Notes under the pieces: generated by a model
The model's input: only the letters and a program-made list of their open reading frames with translations
The model's database searches: none
Told to the model about the DNA's origin: nothing
Shown: positions 28,020 to 37,122 of the stretch, piece by piece
How positions within the stretch are numbered: position 1 is the stretch's first letter
Layout of the letters: each line of letters opens with the position of its first letter
Assembly (NCBI GenBank): GCA_903857495.1
Contig: CAIOFF010000032.1
Coordinates: 23,559 to 87,558, forward strand
Length of the DNA: 64,000 nucleotides
Origin: an uncultured Holophagaceae bacterium
Lineage (GTDB): Bacteria > Acidobacteriota > Holophagae > Holophagales > Holophagaceae
Direction: 5' to 3'
Translations under genes and position numbers: made by a program

Positions 28020-31000
28020 ATGCCCAAACCTTCCCATGGCGAGGCAGCATCCTCCCGCCTGGGCTGGAGCGGGCTCCTGGAAGGACTGCCCCAGGGGCTC
28101 GTGCTGCTGGATGCGGAGGGACGCACGCTCGAGGCCAACCCGGCGGCGCTCCGGCTGCTGAGGCGGGGCAGGCAGGTGGTCGGTTCGCTGGAACGGCTCG
28201 ATCCCGGGTGCCAGGTGTCGGCGGAGGACGGCTCGCCCCTGCCTCTGAACGAGCAGGCCTGGTTCGGGGGCGGGACGCTGCCCGCTCGGGTCCGCCTGGA
28301 CTGGGGCGACGGGGTGCCCCTCTGGCTGGAGGTCACCGCGATTCCCCAGGAGGAGGGCGCCCTGCTCCTGAGCTACCAGGACATCACCGAGCGCCGGACC
28401 ACCGAGGCCAGCCAGCGCCTGCAGGCCCTGGCCCTGGATCAGGCCCTGGACATGGTGACCGTCACGGACCTGTTCGGGCAGATCATCTACGTGAACGAGG
28501 CCCAGTGTCGGGCCTTCGGCAAGCCTCGGGAAGAGCTCCTCGGCCGGACCACGGAGCTCTATGCGATGGATGCTCTCCAGGCTGAGCAGCAGCGCTCCCT
28601 CGTCCAGGAGACCCTGGCCAAGGGGCACTGGCACGGCAAGGTGATCAACGGCGCGAAGGATGGTTCGGCCCTCCACGTGGATCTGTGTACCAGCCTGGTC
28701 CGGGACCCGGAGGGTCGCCCCTTCGCCCTGCTGGGTGTCGGCACGGATGTCACGGGCTGGGAGAACACCAAGGACGAGCTGCTGCGCGTCAACCGCGACC
28801 TCCGCGCCCTCAGCGACTGCAACCTGGCGATCATCCATGCCACGGACGAAGAGGTGCTGCTGAACGAGGTCTGCCGGATCATCGTGGAGGTCGGCGGCTA
28901 CCGTCTGGCCTGGGTGGGCCTTGCGGAGCAGGACGCCGCCAAGACCGTGCGGCCCGTCGCCCAGGCAGGCTTCGAGGTGGGCTACCTGCAGACGCTGGGC
29001 CTCACCTGGGCGGACACCGAGCGGGGCCGGGGCCCCACGGGGACCGCCATCCGCACCGGGTGCGCCTCCTCGGCCCAGAACATCCTGACCGACTCCCGCT
29101 TCACGCCCTGGCGGGCCGAAGCCACTCGGCGCGGCTATGCCTCATCCCTGGTGCTGCCGATGTTCATGGGCGCCGAGGTGTTCGGGGCCCTGAACATCTA
29201 CTCGGTTCGGCCCGATGCCTTCGACGCCAAGGAGGCCCACCTCCTGACGGAGCTGGCCAACACCCTGGCCTTCGGGGTCGCGGCCCTGCGCACCCGCATG
29301 GCGCGTCAGCAGTCCGAGGCCGCCCTCGAAAAGAGCATGGAGCGCTTCCGGCAGATCAGCGCGGCTGCGGAGGAGTGGATCTGGGAGCTGGACCCCAAGG
29401 GTCTCTACACCCATGCCAGCCCCGTGGTGGAGGCCCTCCTGGGCTACACCCCCGAGGAGCTGGTGGGCAAGGTCCACTTCTACGACCTGTTCCCCGAAGC
29501 CGAGCGGGAGGCCCTGGTTGACGAGGTCTTCAAGACCTTTGCACGCCGCGAGGCCATCCAGGATTTCCCCAACACCGTCCTCCACAAGGACGGGCGGGAG
29601 GTGCTCCTGGAGACCACCGGTCTGCCGATCCTGGGACCCGCCGGCGAGTTCCTGGGCTACCGGGGCGTGGACCGGGACGTGACCGAGCGGCGGCAGGCCG
29701 AGCACTTCCTGCGGGAGAGCGAGGAGCGCTTCCGCAGCCTCTTCGACCACACCCCGGTGGCCGTGCTGGAGGAGGACTTCTCCCTGGTGGCCCAGCGCCT
29801 GGAGGAGCTGCGGCAGCAGGGTGTCACGGATCTGCGCGCCCACCTGGTGGCCCACCCGGCGGTGCTGCGGGAGCTCTTCTCCCGGGTGCGGGTGCTGGAG
29901 GTCAACACGGCTGGCCTGCGACTTCTGGGGACTTCTAGCCAGATGGAGCTGGCCCGGAAGCGCGCCGACTACTTCACCGAGGACTCGCTGGCTGTCATCC
30001 GGGAGGAGCTGGCCCAGCTCTTCGAGGGGCGCACCGAGGTGGAGCTCGAGCTGCCGATCGTCGACCTCACGGGGCGCGCACTCGAGCTGCAGCGGCGCCT
30101 CTCCGTGGTGCCTGGGCATGAGCGGGACCTCTCGCGGGTGCTGGTGTCCCTGGTCGACCGGACCGAGGAGGTCCGGGCCGAAGCCGAGCGCGGCCGCATG
30201 GAAAAGGAGCTGAACCACCTGCAGCGGCTGGAGAGCCTCGGACGGCTGGCGAGCGGGGTCTCCCACGACATGAACAACGTGCTGGGCGCCATCATGGCTG
30301 TGGCCAGCCTGCTGAAGGCGCGCCACCCGGATACACCCGCCATTGTCAGGGATGCGGAGGCCCTGCTGCAGGCCGCCATCCGCGGCAGGGACCTCGTGAA
30401 GGGCCTGCGGGACTTCAGCCGCAAGGACCTGGACTCCGCCGTACGGCTCGACCTCAACGAGCTGGTTCGCAGAGAGGCGGATCTGCTGGAGCGGACGACG
30501 CTGAAGAAGATGGCCATCGACCTGGACCTGGAGGAGGGCCTCCCGGACTTCTTCGGCGAGGCCAGCGCCCTGGCCAATGCCCTCATGAACCTCTGCATGA
30601 ATGCCTGCGACGCCATGCCGGGCGGCGGCCGGATCACGCTGAGCACCCGCTTCCAGAAGCCGGGGGCCCTGGTGCTCACGGTTCAGGATGATGGCGAAGG
30701 CATGCCGCCGGAGGTCCTGGCCCGGGCCATGGAGCCCTTCTTCACCACCAAGCCCACGGGCAAGGGCACGGGCCTGGGCCTCTCGCAGGTCTTCGGGACC
30801 ATGCGGGCCCATGGGGGCGCCATGGACATCCAGAGCCAGCCGGGCCGCGGCACCCGGGTCGCCCTCACCTTCCCCCTGGCGCCGGCTCAGCCGCCTGCCA
30901 GAGCCGATGCCGAGGCCGCCCCGGCCTCCTCCCAGCGGACCCTGCGGGTGCTCCTGGTGGATGATGACGATCTGGTGCGGGAGACCTTCCTCAACATGCT

Positions 31001-31295
31001 CGAGGTGGTGGGTCACCACCCCCAGGGCGTTTCTGGCGGGCGGGAGGCCCTGCGGCATTTGGCGGAGGGGCCCCTGCCGGACCTCGTGATCATGGACATC
31101 AACATGCCCGACATGGACGGACTGGAGACCCTGGGCCACCTGCGCTCCCGCTGGCCCGGACTCCCGGTGCTGATGCTCTCCGGCCACGTGGACGATCGGG
31201 CGCAGGGGCTCCTGGAGCAGTACCCGGGCGTCCGGGTGCTCCACAAGCCCTGCGACATGACCGACCTGCGCCGCGTCCTCCAGGACTGGGTGTGA
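28020..31295 (+). CDS. Cytosolic multi-PAS/GAF hybrid histidine kinase
   Basis: 1091 residues with no membrane helix. Domains in order: PAS (about 15-125), PAS (about 130-250), GAF (about 270-425, CRIIVEVGGYRLAWVG), PAS (about 430-565), PAS (about 570-700), HisKA with His749 in SGVSHDMNNVLGAI, HATPase_c (GKGTGLGLSQVFGTM) and a C-terminal receiver with Asp1026 in IMDINMPDMDGL. The HDMNNVL H-box and receiver are shared with the kinases at 34081 and 46971, so the three are paralogues with different sensor fronts. The start at 28020 has GGAG 5 bases upstream. No response regulator gene is adjacent; the partner is unknown. Confidence 0.9.
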   Translation: MPKPSHGEAASSRLGWSGLLEGLPQGLVLLDAEGRTLEANPAALRLLRRGRQVVGSLERLDPGCQVSAEDGSPLPLNEQAWFGGGTLPARVRLDWGDGVPLWLEVTAIPQEEGALLLSYQDITERRTTEASQRLQALALDQALDMVTVTDLFGQIIYVNEAQCRAFGKPREELLGRTTELYAMDALQAEQQRSLVQETLAKGHWHGKVINGAKDGSALHVDLCTSLVRDPEGRPFALLGVGTDVTGWENTKDELLRVNRDLRALSDCNLAIIHATDEEVLLNEVCRIIVEVGGYRLAWVGLAEQDAAKTVRPVAQAGFEVGYLQTLGLTWADTERGRGPTGTAIRTGCASSAQNILTDSRFTPWRAEATRRGYASSLVLPMFMGAEVFGALNIYSVRPDAFDAKEAHLLTELANTLAFGVAALRTRMARQQSEAALEKSMERFRQISAAAEEWIWELDPKGLYTHASPVVEALLGYTPEELVGKVHFYDLFPEAEREALVDEVFKTFARREAIQDFPNTVLHKDGREVLLETTGLPILGPAGEFLGYRGVDRDVTERRQAEHFLRESEERFRSLFDHTPVAVLEEDFSLVAQRLEELRQQGVTDLRAHLVAHPAVLRELFSRVRVLEVNTAGLRLLGTSSQMELARKRADYFTEDSLAVIREELAQLFEGRTEVELELPIVDLTGRALELQRRLSVVPGHERDLSRVLVSLVDRTEEVRAEAERGRMEKELNHLQRLESLGRLASGVSHDMNNVLGAIMAVASLLKARHPDTPAIVRDAEALLQAAIRGRDLVKGLRDFSRKDLDSAVRLDLNELVRREADLLERTTLKKMAIDLDLEEGLPDFFGEASALANALMNLCMNACDAMPGGGRITLSTRFQKPGALVLTVQDDGEGMPPEVLARAMEPFFTTKPTGKGTGLGLSQVFGTMRAHGGAMDIQSQPGRGTRVALTFPLAPAQPPARADAEAAPASSQRTLRVLLVDDDDLVRETFLNMLEVVGHHPQGVSGGREALRHLAEGPLPDLVIMDINMPDMDGLETLGHLRSRWPGLPVLMLSGHVDDRAQGLLEQYPGVRVLHKPCDMTDLRRVLQDWV

Positions 31296-31328
31296 GCGGG
31301 CGGGAGTGGCGCGGCTTCAGCGCCATTG

Positions 31329-31495
31329 GCCACTGAAAGAAAAAAAGCTTATTAACCACCGATGAACACCGATAAACACCGATTAAAAGCTGATAAAGAA
31401 AGAGATAAAAAAACATCTGTTCCTGTTTTTATCATTTTTTATCGGTGTTTATCAGAACTTATCGGTGTTCATCGGTGGTGATCAGTTTCTTTGAA
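31329..31495. repeat. Palindromic repeat island (ACACCGATGA type)
   Basis: The left end GCCACTGAAAG is followed by ACCACCGATGAACACCGAT-type repeats to about 31385. The centre GATTAAAAGCTGATAAAG is the reverse complement of the centre of the 10.4-10.9 kb elements. The right end TCGGTGTTCATCGGTGG lies about 31461-31477, followed by CTTTGAATGC. It separates two convergent genes and may serve as a bidirectional terminator. Confidence 0.8.
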
Positions 31496-31507
31496 TGCGA
31501 GCCGGCC

Positions 31508-33133
31508 TCACTCGTTGCCGGACCAGCGGAAGTCCTTGAGCTGTTTGCGCAGGGCCATCTTCATGAACTTGCCGGTGGCGGTGCGGGGGATGGCTTCCAG
31601 GAAGAGGTAGGCGTCGGGCAGCCAGAACTTGGCGAACTTGGGGGCCAGGAACTCCCGCAGCTCGTCGGGCGTGGCGGAGGCGCCGGGACGCAGCACCACG
31701 CAGGCCACGGGCCGCTCGTCCCACTTGGGATGCGGCACGGCTACCACCGCTGCCTCGGCCACGGCCGGGTGGCCGATGAGGGCGTTCTCCAGGTCCACGG
31801 AGCTGATCCATTCGCCGCCGGACTTGATCAGGTCCTTGCTGCGGTCCGTGATGCGGACGTAGCCCTCGGGGCTGGTGGTGACGATGTCGCCGGTGCGGAA
31901 CCAGCCGTCCTCGGTGAACTTGGTGGCCTCGGCGGGGTTCTTGAAGTAGCTGCTGGCGATGAAGGGGCCGCGCACCATCAGCTCGCCCATGGCCTTGCCG
32001 TCCCAGGGCGCGGGGCCTTCCAGCGACTCGACGCGGACCTCCACCAGGGGCACCGGCAGGCCCTGGGTGGCGCGCAGCGCCAGCTTCGCCTCGGCAGACA
32101 GGCCCGCGAGGCTGGGCTTGATGCGGCTCACGGTGCCCAGGGGCGTCATCTCGGTCATGCCCCAGGCCTGGACCACGTGGAGGCCGTGGTCCCGCTCGAA
32201 GCGCTCGATCATGGAGGGCGGGGCCGCGGCGCCGCCGGAGATGATCTCGTTCAGCTTCGAGAGGTCCCAGGTGCCGGCGGGCGCCTTGTCCAGCGCGTCG
32301 AGGAGGCTCAGCCAGATGGTGGGCACCCCGGCGGTCTTGGTGACGCCCTCGCCGGCCATCAGGTCCAGGAGGCTCACCGCATCCAGGTGCGGGCCGGGGA
32401 AGACCTGCTTGGCGCCGATCATGGTGCAGGTGAAGGGCAGGCCCCAGGCGTTCACGTGGAACATGGGCACCACGGGCAGCACCACGTCGGTGAAGGACGC
32501 GCCAAGCACGTCGGGCAGGGCGCTGACCATGGAGTGGAGCACCAGCGCCCGGTGCGAGTAGAGGACGCCCTTGGGCCGGCCGGTGGTGCCGGAGGTGTAG
32601 CAGAGGCCCGCGGCCTGGTTCTCGTCGATGGCCGGGATCTCGTAGGAGGCGGGCTCCGCGGCGATGAGCTGCTCGTAGTCCAGGGTGCCCTCGGGCAGGG
32701 CCTGGCCGTGGGCCCAGACCACCACCTGGCGGACCTTCACGTCGGCCTTGAGCTTCTCCCAGACCGGCAGCAGCACATCGTCGACGAGAAGGATGACGTC
32801 CTCGGCATCGTTCATGATGTACGACAGATCCGTCGGGGAGAGGCGCGGGTTCAGGGTGTGGAAGACGCCCTCGGCCAGGGGGATGCCGAAGTAGGCCTCC
32901 AGGTGGCGGGAGTGGTTCCAGGCCAGGGTGGCCACCCGCTCGCCGGGCTTCAGGCCCAGCCGCTTCAGGGCGTTGGCCAGCTGCTGCGCGCGGGCGTGGA
33001 ACTCCGCGTAGTTGGTCCGGTGCAGGCTCTTGTCCGGGCGGCGGGAGACGATCTCCACCTCGGGATAGTAGTCCGCCGCCCGCTGGAAGAGGTGCGGGAG
33101 CGTGAGCGGGAACGCCATCATCAAGCCGTCCAT
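31508..33133 (-). CDS. Fatty-acyl-CoA synthetase (medium/long-chain, AlkK/FadD-like)
   Basis: 541 residues. It activates fatty acids to acyl-CoA for beta-oxidation or lipid use. Seen: the AMP-binding loop YTSGTTGRPKGVLYSHRAL, the fatty-acid-enzyme motif DGWFRTGDIVTTSPEGYV, RITDRSKDLIKSGGEWIS, and the catalytic lysine in RTATGKFMKMALRKQL. The YPEVEIVSRR start and the VPMFHVNAWGLPFT segment are typical of the AlkK-like medium-chain branch. The start at 33133 has GGAGG 7 bases upstream; the frame is open further but without such a site. A repeat island follows its stop. Confidence 0.88.
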   Translation of the reverse strand: MDGLMMAFPLTLPHLFQRAADYYPEVEIVSRRPDKSLHRTNYAEFHARAQQLANALKRLGLKPGERVATLAWNHSRHLEAYFGIPLAEGVFHTLNPRLSPTDLSYIMNDAEDVILLVDDVLLPVWEKLKADVKVRQVVVWAHGQALPEGTLDYEQLIAAEPASYEIPAIDENQAAGLCYTSGTTGRPKGVLYSHRALVLHSMVSALPDVLGASFTDVVLPVVPMFHVNAWGLPFTCTMIGAKQVFPGPHLDAVSLLDLMAGEGVTKTAGVPTIWLSLLDALDKAPAGTWDLSKLNEIISGGAAAPPSMIERFERDHGLHVVQAWGMTEMTPLGTVSRIKPSLAGLSAEAKLALRATQGLPVPLVEVRVESLEGPAPWDGKAMGELMVRGPFIASSYFKNPAEATKFTEDGWFRTGDIVTTSPEGYVRITDRSKDLIKSGGEWISSVDLENALIGHPAVAEAAVVAVPHPKWDERPVACVVLRPGASATPDELREFLAPKFAKFWLPDAYLFLEAIPRTATGKFMKMALRKQLKDFRWSGNE

Positions 33134-33373
33134 GCGAGTGCCTCCAGGAATCGAGTCTGTGGGGGGGTGCCTTGGGAACAAGATACAACCACAGCGATCC
33201 ATGGCGATATGAGGATCATCAATGGACACGAGTCGTTTCGGGCACAGTGAAGAAGGCTTTAACCCGTGATTGCGCCGGGAAGGCTGGACACAACAATGCT
33301 GATAACAATTAAGGCGTCGCCTCTGCCCAAGAGGTGATGGTCCCCTTCTCGGAAGCACCTCCACCCTGCGCCA

Positions 33374-33787
33374 ATGACTTCCCCGCCCCGCATCACCTAC
33401 CTGCAGGCCGCCAGGCTCCTGGATGTCGGCCCGCGGTCCCGGCAGCATGCGACCATCGTCCTGGATCGGGGCGTCCCCGAGCTCGCCCACATGGTTCTGG
33501 ACGGCAAGGTGCGGGTTTCGCATGCCGCAGCTGTGGCGCAACTCCCGGCGAGCTTTCAGCGCCGTGCGGTCCAGGCTGGGCCGGAAGCAGTCAAGGCTGT
33601 GGCTACCGAGCTCCGGAAGGCCGCCCCGGCCCAGCTGTATGCCTGGGACAAGGCCATCCTGGACGCAGAGGCGCTCGAAGTCTCATTGGGGCAGAAGAGC
33701 CCGTTGAACTTCCTGGATCTCTTCACTTCTTTTCAGAGAACCATTGCCGCCTCTTTGGCTTTGGCGCAGGAAGCCAAGAGGGCTTGA
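33374..33787 (+). CDS. ParB-HTH-like small protein of unknown role (copy 1)
   Basis: 137 soluble residues. The first half, QAARLLDVGPRSRQHATIVL then RGVPELAHMVLDGKVRVSHA, resembles the helix-turn-helix segment of ParB/phage-type DNA-binding proteins (a 'PEL...V..G.V.V..A' pattern); no ParB nuclease or CTPase box is present. The second half is helical and unrecognised, ending FLDLFTSFQRTIAASLALA. A close paralogue lies at 49876-50280, also beside a hybrid kinase. The start codon follows MTSPPR as in the paralogue, though the ribosome site here is weak. A DNA-binding or adaptor role is an inference. Confidence 0.75.
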   Translation: MTSPPRITYLQAARLLDVGPRSRQHATIVLDRGVPELAHMVLDGKVRVSHAAAVAQLPASFQRRAVQAGPEAVKAVATELRKAAPAQLYAWDKAILDAEALEVSLGQKSPLNFLDLFTSFQRTIAASLALAQEAKRA

Positions 33788-33847
33788 TGCGAGTGCGAAA
33801 CCAGATACTAATTTTCAAACCTTCCTAAGAAAAAAGATTTGCTAGTC

Positions 33848-33863
33848 CGAATTTATAAATTCG
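33848..33863. promoter_or_regulatory. 16-base perfect palindrome upstream of a sensor kinase
   Basis: CGAATTTATAAATTCG is self-complementary and lies in an AT-rich patch in the 293-base gap between the HTH-like gene and the kinase at 34081. It could be an operator or the -10 region of a promoter. Nothing else in this gap stands out. Confidence 0.4.
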
Positions 33864-34080
33864 ATAAAATACCTTCACACCACTGATTTCACGGGATGCC
33901 CCTTGGACTGCCTGGTGTTCTAGGCCCCGTCTGATGGAGCAGTGGGAGCGCTAGTTCGGCACCACCTGGGCTGAGGCCGCAGGGGGTGGGACCGAATCGC
34001 CGCAGGGAGCCCTGCAACGACTCCGAATCATCCACCAGGGATGACCTGAAGTTGCCGTTGACGCCATAACCGGGTGCGCA

Positions 34081-37000
34081 ATGCGTCTCGCCGAAGAAAA
34101 GAGTCATCGCTGCTGGCGGGCCGCCCTCCGAACGCTGGCGCTGCGGGCGGGCTTGGCCTGCGTTCTGCTGCTACCCATGCCCGGACTTGGTGCGGACGTA
34201 GTGAGGATTGGGGTGCTCGCCTACCGCCCCAAGGGCCAGACCCTTGAGCAGTGGCGACCCCTGGCCATCGCTCTGAAGCAGGCCCTGCCCGAGCGTGACT
34301 TTGTGGTCCAGGCGTTCACCTACCCCGAGCTCACGCAGGCTGTGGCGACGCGCAGCCTCGATATTGTCCTGACCAACCCTGCCCATTTTGTGCTGCTCAA
34401 GAAGCGCGAGGGGTTGTCGGCACCCCTCGCCACCCTGGTGATCGAAGAGGGTGGCCGTCCGACCACCACCTTCGGAGGGGTCATCTTCTGCCGCTCGGGG
34501 CAGACCCTGATCCGGGAGCTCCGGGATCTCAAAGGGCGGAGCATCGCGTTTCCCGGCACCGAATCCCTGGGTGGCTACCAGATGCAGGCATTCGAGCTCA
34601 GCCAGATCGGAATTAGTCTGCCCGGGGACGCGACTCTGATCGTCACCGGGGTCCCCCACGACAATGCCGTGGAAGCGGTCTTGACGGGTCGTGCGGATGT
34701 CGGCTTCGTTCGGGAGGGTGTGCTGGAAGGTATGGCCCGCGAAGGGCGGCTAGACCTGGGGCGCATCCAGGTGATCAACCGCCAAGTGATACCCGGAGTC
34801 GCCTCACAGCTCTCCACCCGCCTCTACCCGGAGTGGCCGATCGCGGCCCTGCGGGGGACTGACAAGAATCTGGTCCGGCGAGTTGCCTCAGCCCTGCTCG
34901 GGATGGAGGAGAAGAAGGCCGGTCTGGGCACCATGGGCATTCACGGCTTCGGCGTGGCCGCCGACTACACACCGGTCGAGGACCTGCTGCGGGAGCTGCG
35001 CCTGCCGCCGTTCGACGTCGTGCCCCACTTCACCGCCAAGGACATCTGGTCGCGCTACCACTGGCAGGTGCTGGCAGGTTTCGCCGCGGTCGGATCAATC
35101 CTGTTCCTTACTGTTCGCCTGATCTTTTTGAACCGCAGGCTGGATAACGAGAAGCGGACGGTGCAGCAGGAGCGTGAAAGCCTTGCGGCGTCCCAGGCCG
35201 AGAACCAGGCACTCATCAGCGCCATTCCTGACCTCATTTTCACAAACCATCGGGACGGGGAATTTCTCGCGGTCCATGCCTCCGATCCGAGCCAGCTCTT
35301 AGCGCCGACAGGGGCATTCCTGCACCGGCAACCCTCAGAAGTGCTGCCGCCGCCCCTCGCCGACCAATTCATGCGGGCCCTTGCCGACGCCCAGGCTTTG
35401 AGTGCTGTCCAGGAATTCCACTATTCCCTTCCCGTGGGCGGTCACGACAGGCACTTTGAGGCTCGCGTGGTGGCCAGCAGCGAAGACCGGATCATCACCA
35501 TCGTGAGGGATGTCACGGAGCGCAAGGGGGCCGAGGAGGCCCTGCGCGAGGCGTACCAGCTGAATAAGGAAATCCTCCAGAGCGCCCAGGAGGGTGTGAT
35601 CGTTTATGGTCTCGACCTGCGTTACCAGGTGTGGAACCCCTTCATGGAGCAATTGACCGGCAAGCCCGCGAGTGAGGTGCTGGGCAAACTTCCATTGGAG
35701 GTGTTTCCCTTCCTCTCCGATGTGGGGGTCACCGCAAAGTTGGAAAGGGTGCTCGCCGGAGGAGTGGTTGAATCGATTGATTTCCACTTCAAGATTGCGG
35801 ACACCGGGAAATCTGGCTGGGTCGCCAACACCAGTGCACCCCTGCGCAATTCAGAGGGCGCGATCCTCGGGGTGATCAGCAATGTCAGCGACATCTCAGA
35901 GCGTAAGCAGGCCGAAGAGGAAAAGGATAAGCTCCAAGCTCAGCTTCAGCAATCCCAGCGAATGGAAAGCCTTGGCATCCTGGCCGGGGGCGTGGCCCAC
36001 GACATGAACAATGTGCTGGGGGCCATCCTCGGCCTAGCCTCGGCCCACCTCGGAACCCAGCCCACTGGGAGCCCCCTCCACAGGTCCCTCGACACCATCT
36101 GCAAGGCCACTGAACGGGGCGGCAAGATGATCAAGGGCCTGCTGGGCTTTGCCCGCCAAAGCCCGGTTGAGAACCTGGTGCTCGACGTGAACGCGATTCT
36201 CAAGGAGCAGGTCGACCTGCTGGAGCGAACGACCCTGGCGAAGGTCCACCTCAGGTTGGATCTGGAGCCAGAGCTGCGCCCCATCCGGGGCGATGCCAGC
36301 GCCTTGACCCACGCCTTCATGAACCTCTGTATCAATGCCGTGGATGCCATTCCGGAGGACGGCACCCTCACCCTCCGTACCCGCAACGTCGACAACGGCT
36401 GGATTGAAGTCGCGGTGGAAGATACGGGGATGGGAATGTCCAGGGAGGTCCTGGCGAAGGCGATAGACCCGTTCTTCACCACCAAGGACGTTGGCAAGGG
36501 CACAGGGCTGGGCTTGTCCCTGGTCCATGGCACCGTGAAAGCGCACCGAGGGCAGCTGGCCATCGAGAGTGAGCCGGACAAGGGCACTCGCGTGAGGCTG
36601 CGCTTCCCCGCCTGCGAGCATGAGGCCCAAGTCTGGACCGCCACTTCCCCGGTAGCTGACCCCACGCCGACCCCCCAAGGAGGCCTGAAGGTGCTGCTCG
36701 TGGATGACGATGACTTGATACAGGTTTCGGTCCAGATGGTCCTGGAAGTCCTGGGCCACACGGCGGTGTCCATAGCCCAGAGCGGGGAGGAAGCTCTGGC
36801 CGCGCTGGAAGCAGGGTTTGAGCCTGACCTCATCATCCTGGACATGAACATGCCCGGGCTGGGCGGGATCGGGACGCTGCCCCGCCTGCGCAGGTTGCGC
36901 CCAGCGGTGCCCGTCATTCTTGCCACCGGCCGAGTTGACCAGTCGGCGCTGGACCTGGCTTCGGCTCATCCTGGGGTCACCTTGCTATCCAAACCCTTCG

Positions 37001-37098
37001 GGCTGATTGAACTCCAGAATCGCCTTGAAAAGATCGGGCAGGGGCGAGGTGAGATCGGCACGTCAACGGCAAAGGCCAAGTTAGGGCCAATAGTGTAA
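34081..37098 (+). CDS. Hybrid histidine kinase with PhnD/TtrS-like periplasmic sensor
   Basis: 1005 residues. A signal or anchor segment (RAGLACVLLLPMPGLGA) leads to a periplasmic PhnD-like substrate-binding domain (about 38-310; VRIGVLAYRPKG, AVATRSLDIVLTNPAHFVLL), as in TtrS-type kinases. A membrane helix follows (VLAGFAAVGSILFLTVRLIF), then two PAS domains, HisKA with His640 in GGVAHDMNNVLGAILG, HATPase_c (GKGTGLGLSLVHGTV) and a receiver with Asp921 in IILDMNMPGLGG. The ligand is unknown; related sensors detect oxyanions or phosphonates. The chemoreceptor gene follows directly, suggesting shared signal use. Base composition is less GC-rich than in neighbouring regions. Confidence 0.9.
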   Translation: MRLAEEKSHRCWRAALRTLALRAGLACVLLLPMPGLGADVVRIGVLAYRPKGQTLEQWRPLAIALKQALPERDFVVQAFTYPELTQAVATRSLDIVLTNPAHFVLLKKREGLSAPLATLVIEEGGRPTTTFGGVIFCRSGQTLIRELRDLKGRSIAFPGTESLGGYQMQAFELSQIGISLPGDATLIVTGVPHDNAVEAVLTGRADVGFVREGVLEGMAREGRLDLGRIQVINRQVIPGVASQLSTRLYPEWPIAALRGTDKNLVRRVASALLGMEEKKAGLGTMGIHGFGVAADYTPVEDLLRELRLPPFDVVPHFTAKDIWSRYHWQVLAGFAAVGSILFLTVRLIFLNRRLDNEKRTVQQERESLAASQAENQALISAIPDLIFTNHRDGEFLAVHASDPSQLLAPTGAFLHRQPSEVLPPPLADQFMRALADAQALSAVQEFHYSLPVGGHDRHFEARVVASSEDRIITIVRDVTERKGAEEALREAYQLNKEILQSAQEGVIVYGLDLRYQVWNPFMEQLTGKPASEVLGKLPLEVFPFLSDVGVTAKLERVLAGGVVESIDFHFKIADTGKSGWVANTSAPLRNSEGAILGVISNVSDISERKQAEEEKDKLQAQLQQSQRMESLGILAGGVAHDMNNVLGAILGLASAHLGTQPTGSPLHRSLDTICKATERGGKMIKGLLGFARQSPVENLVLDVNAILKEQVDLLERTTLAKVHLRLDLEPELRPIRGDASALTHAFMNLCINAVDAIPEDGTLTLRTRNVDNGWIEVAVEDTGMGMSREVLAKAIDPFFTTKDVGKGTGLGLSLVHGTVKAHRGQLAIESEPDKGTRVRLRFPACEHEAQVWTATSPVADPTPTPQGGLKVLLVDDDDLIQVSVQMVLEVLGHTAVSIAQSGEEALAALEAGFEPDLIILDMNMPGLGGIGTLPRLRRLRPAVPVILATGRVDQSALDLASAHPGVTLLSKPFGLIELQNRLEKIGQGRGEIGTSTAKAKLGPIV

Positions 37099-37122
37099 AT
37101 GCAAATAGTTGAAAGGATGTGC

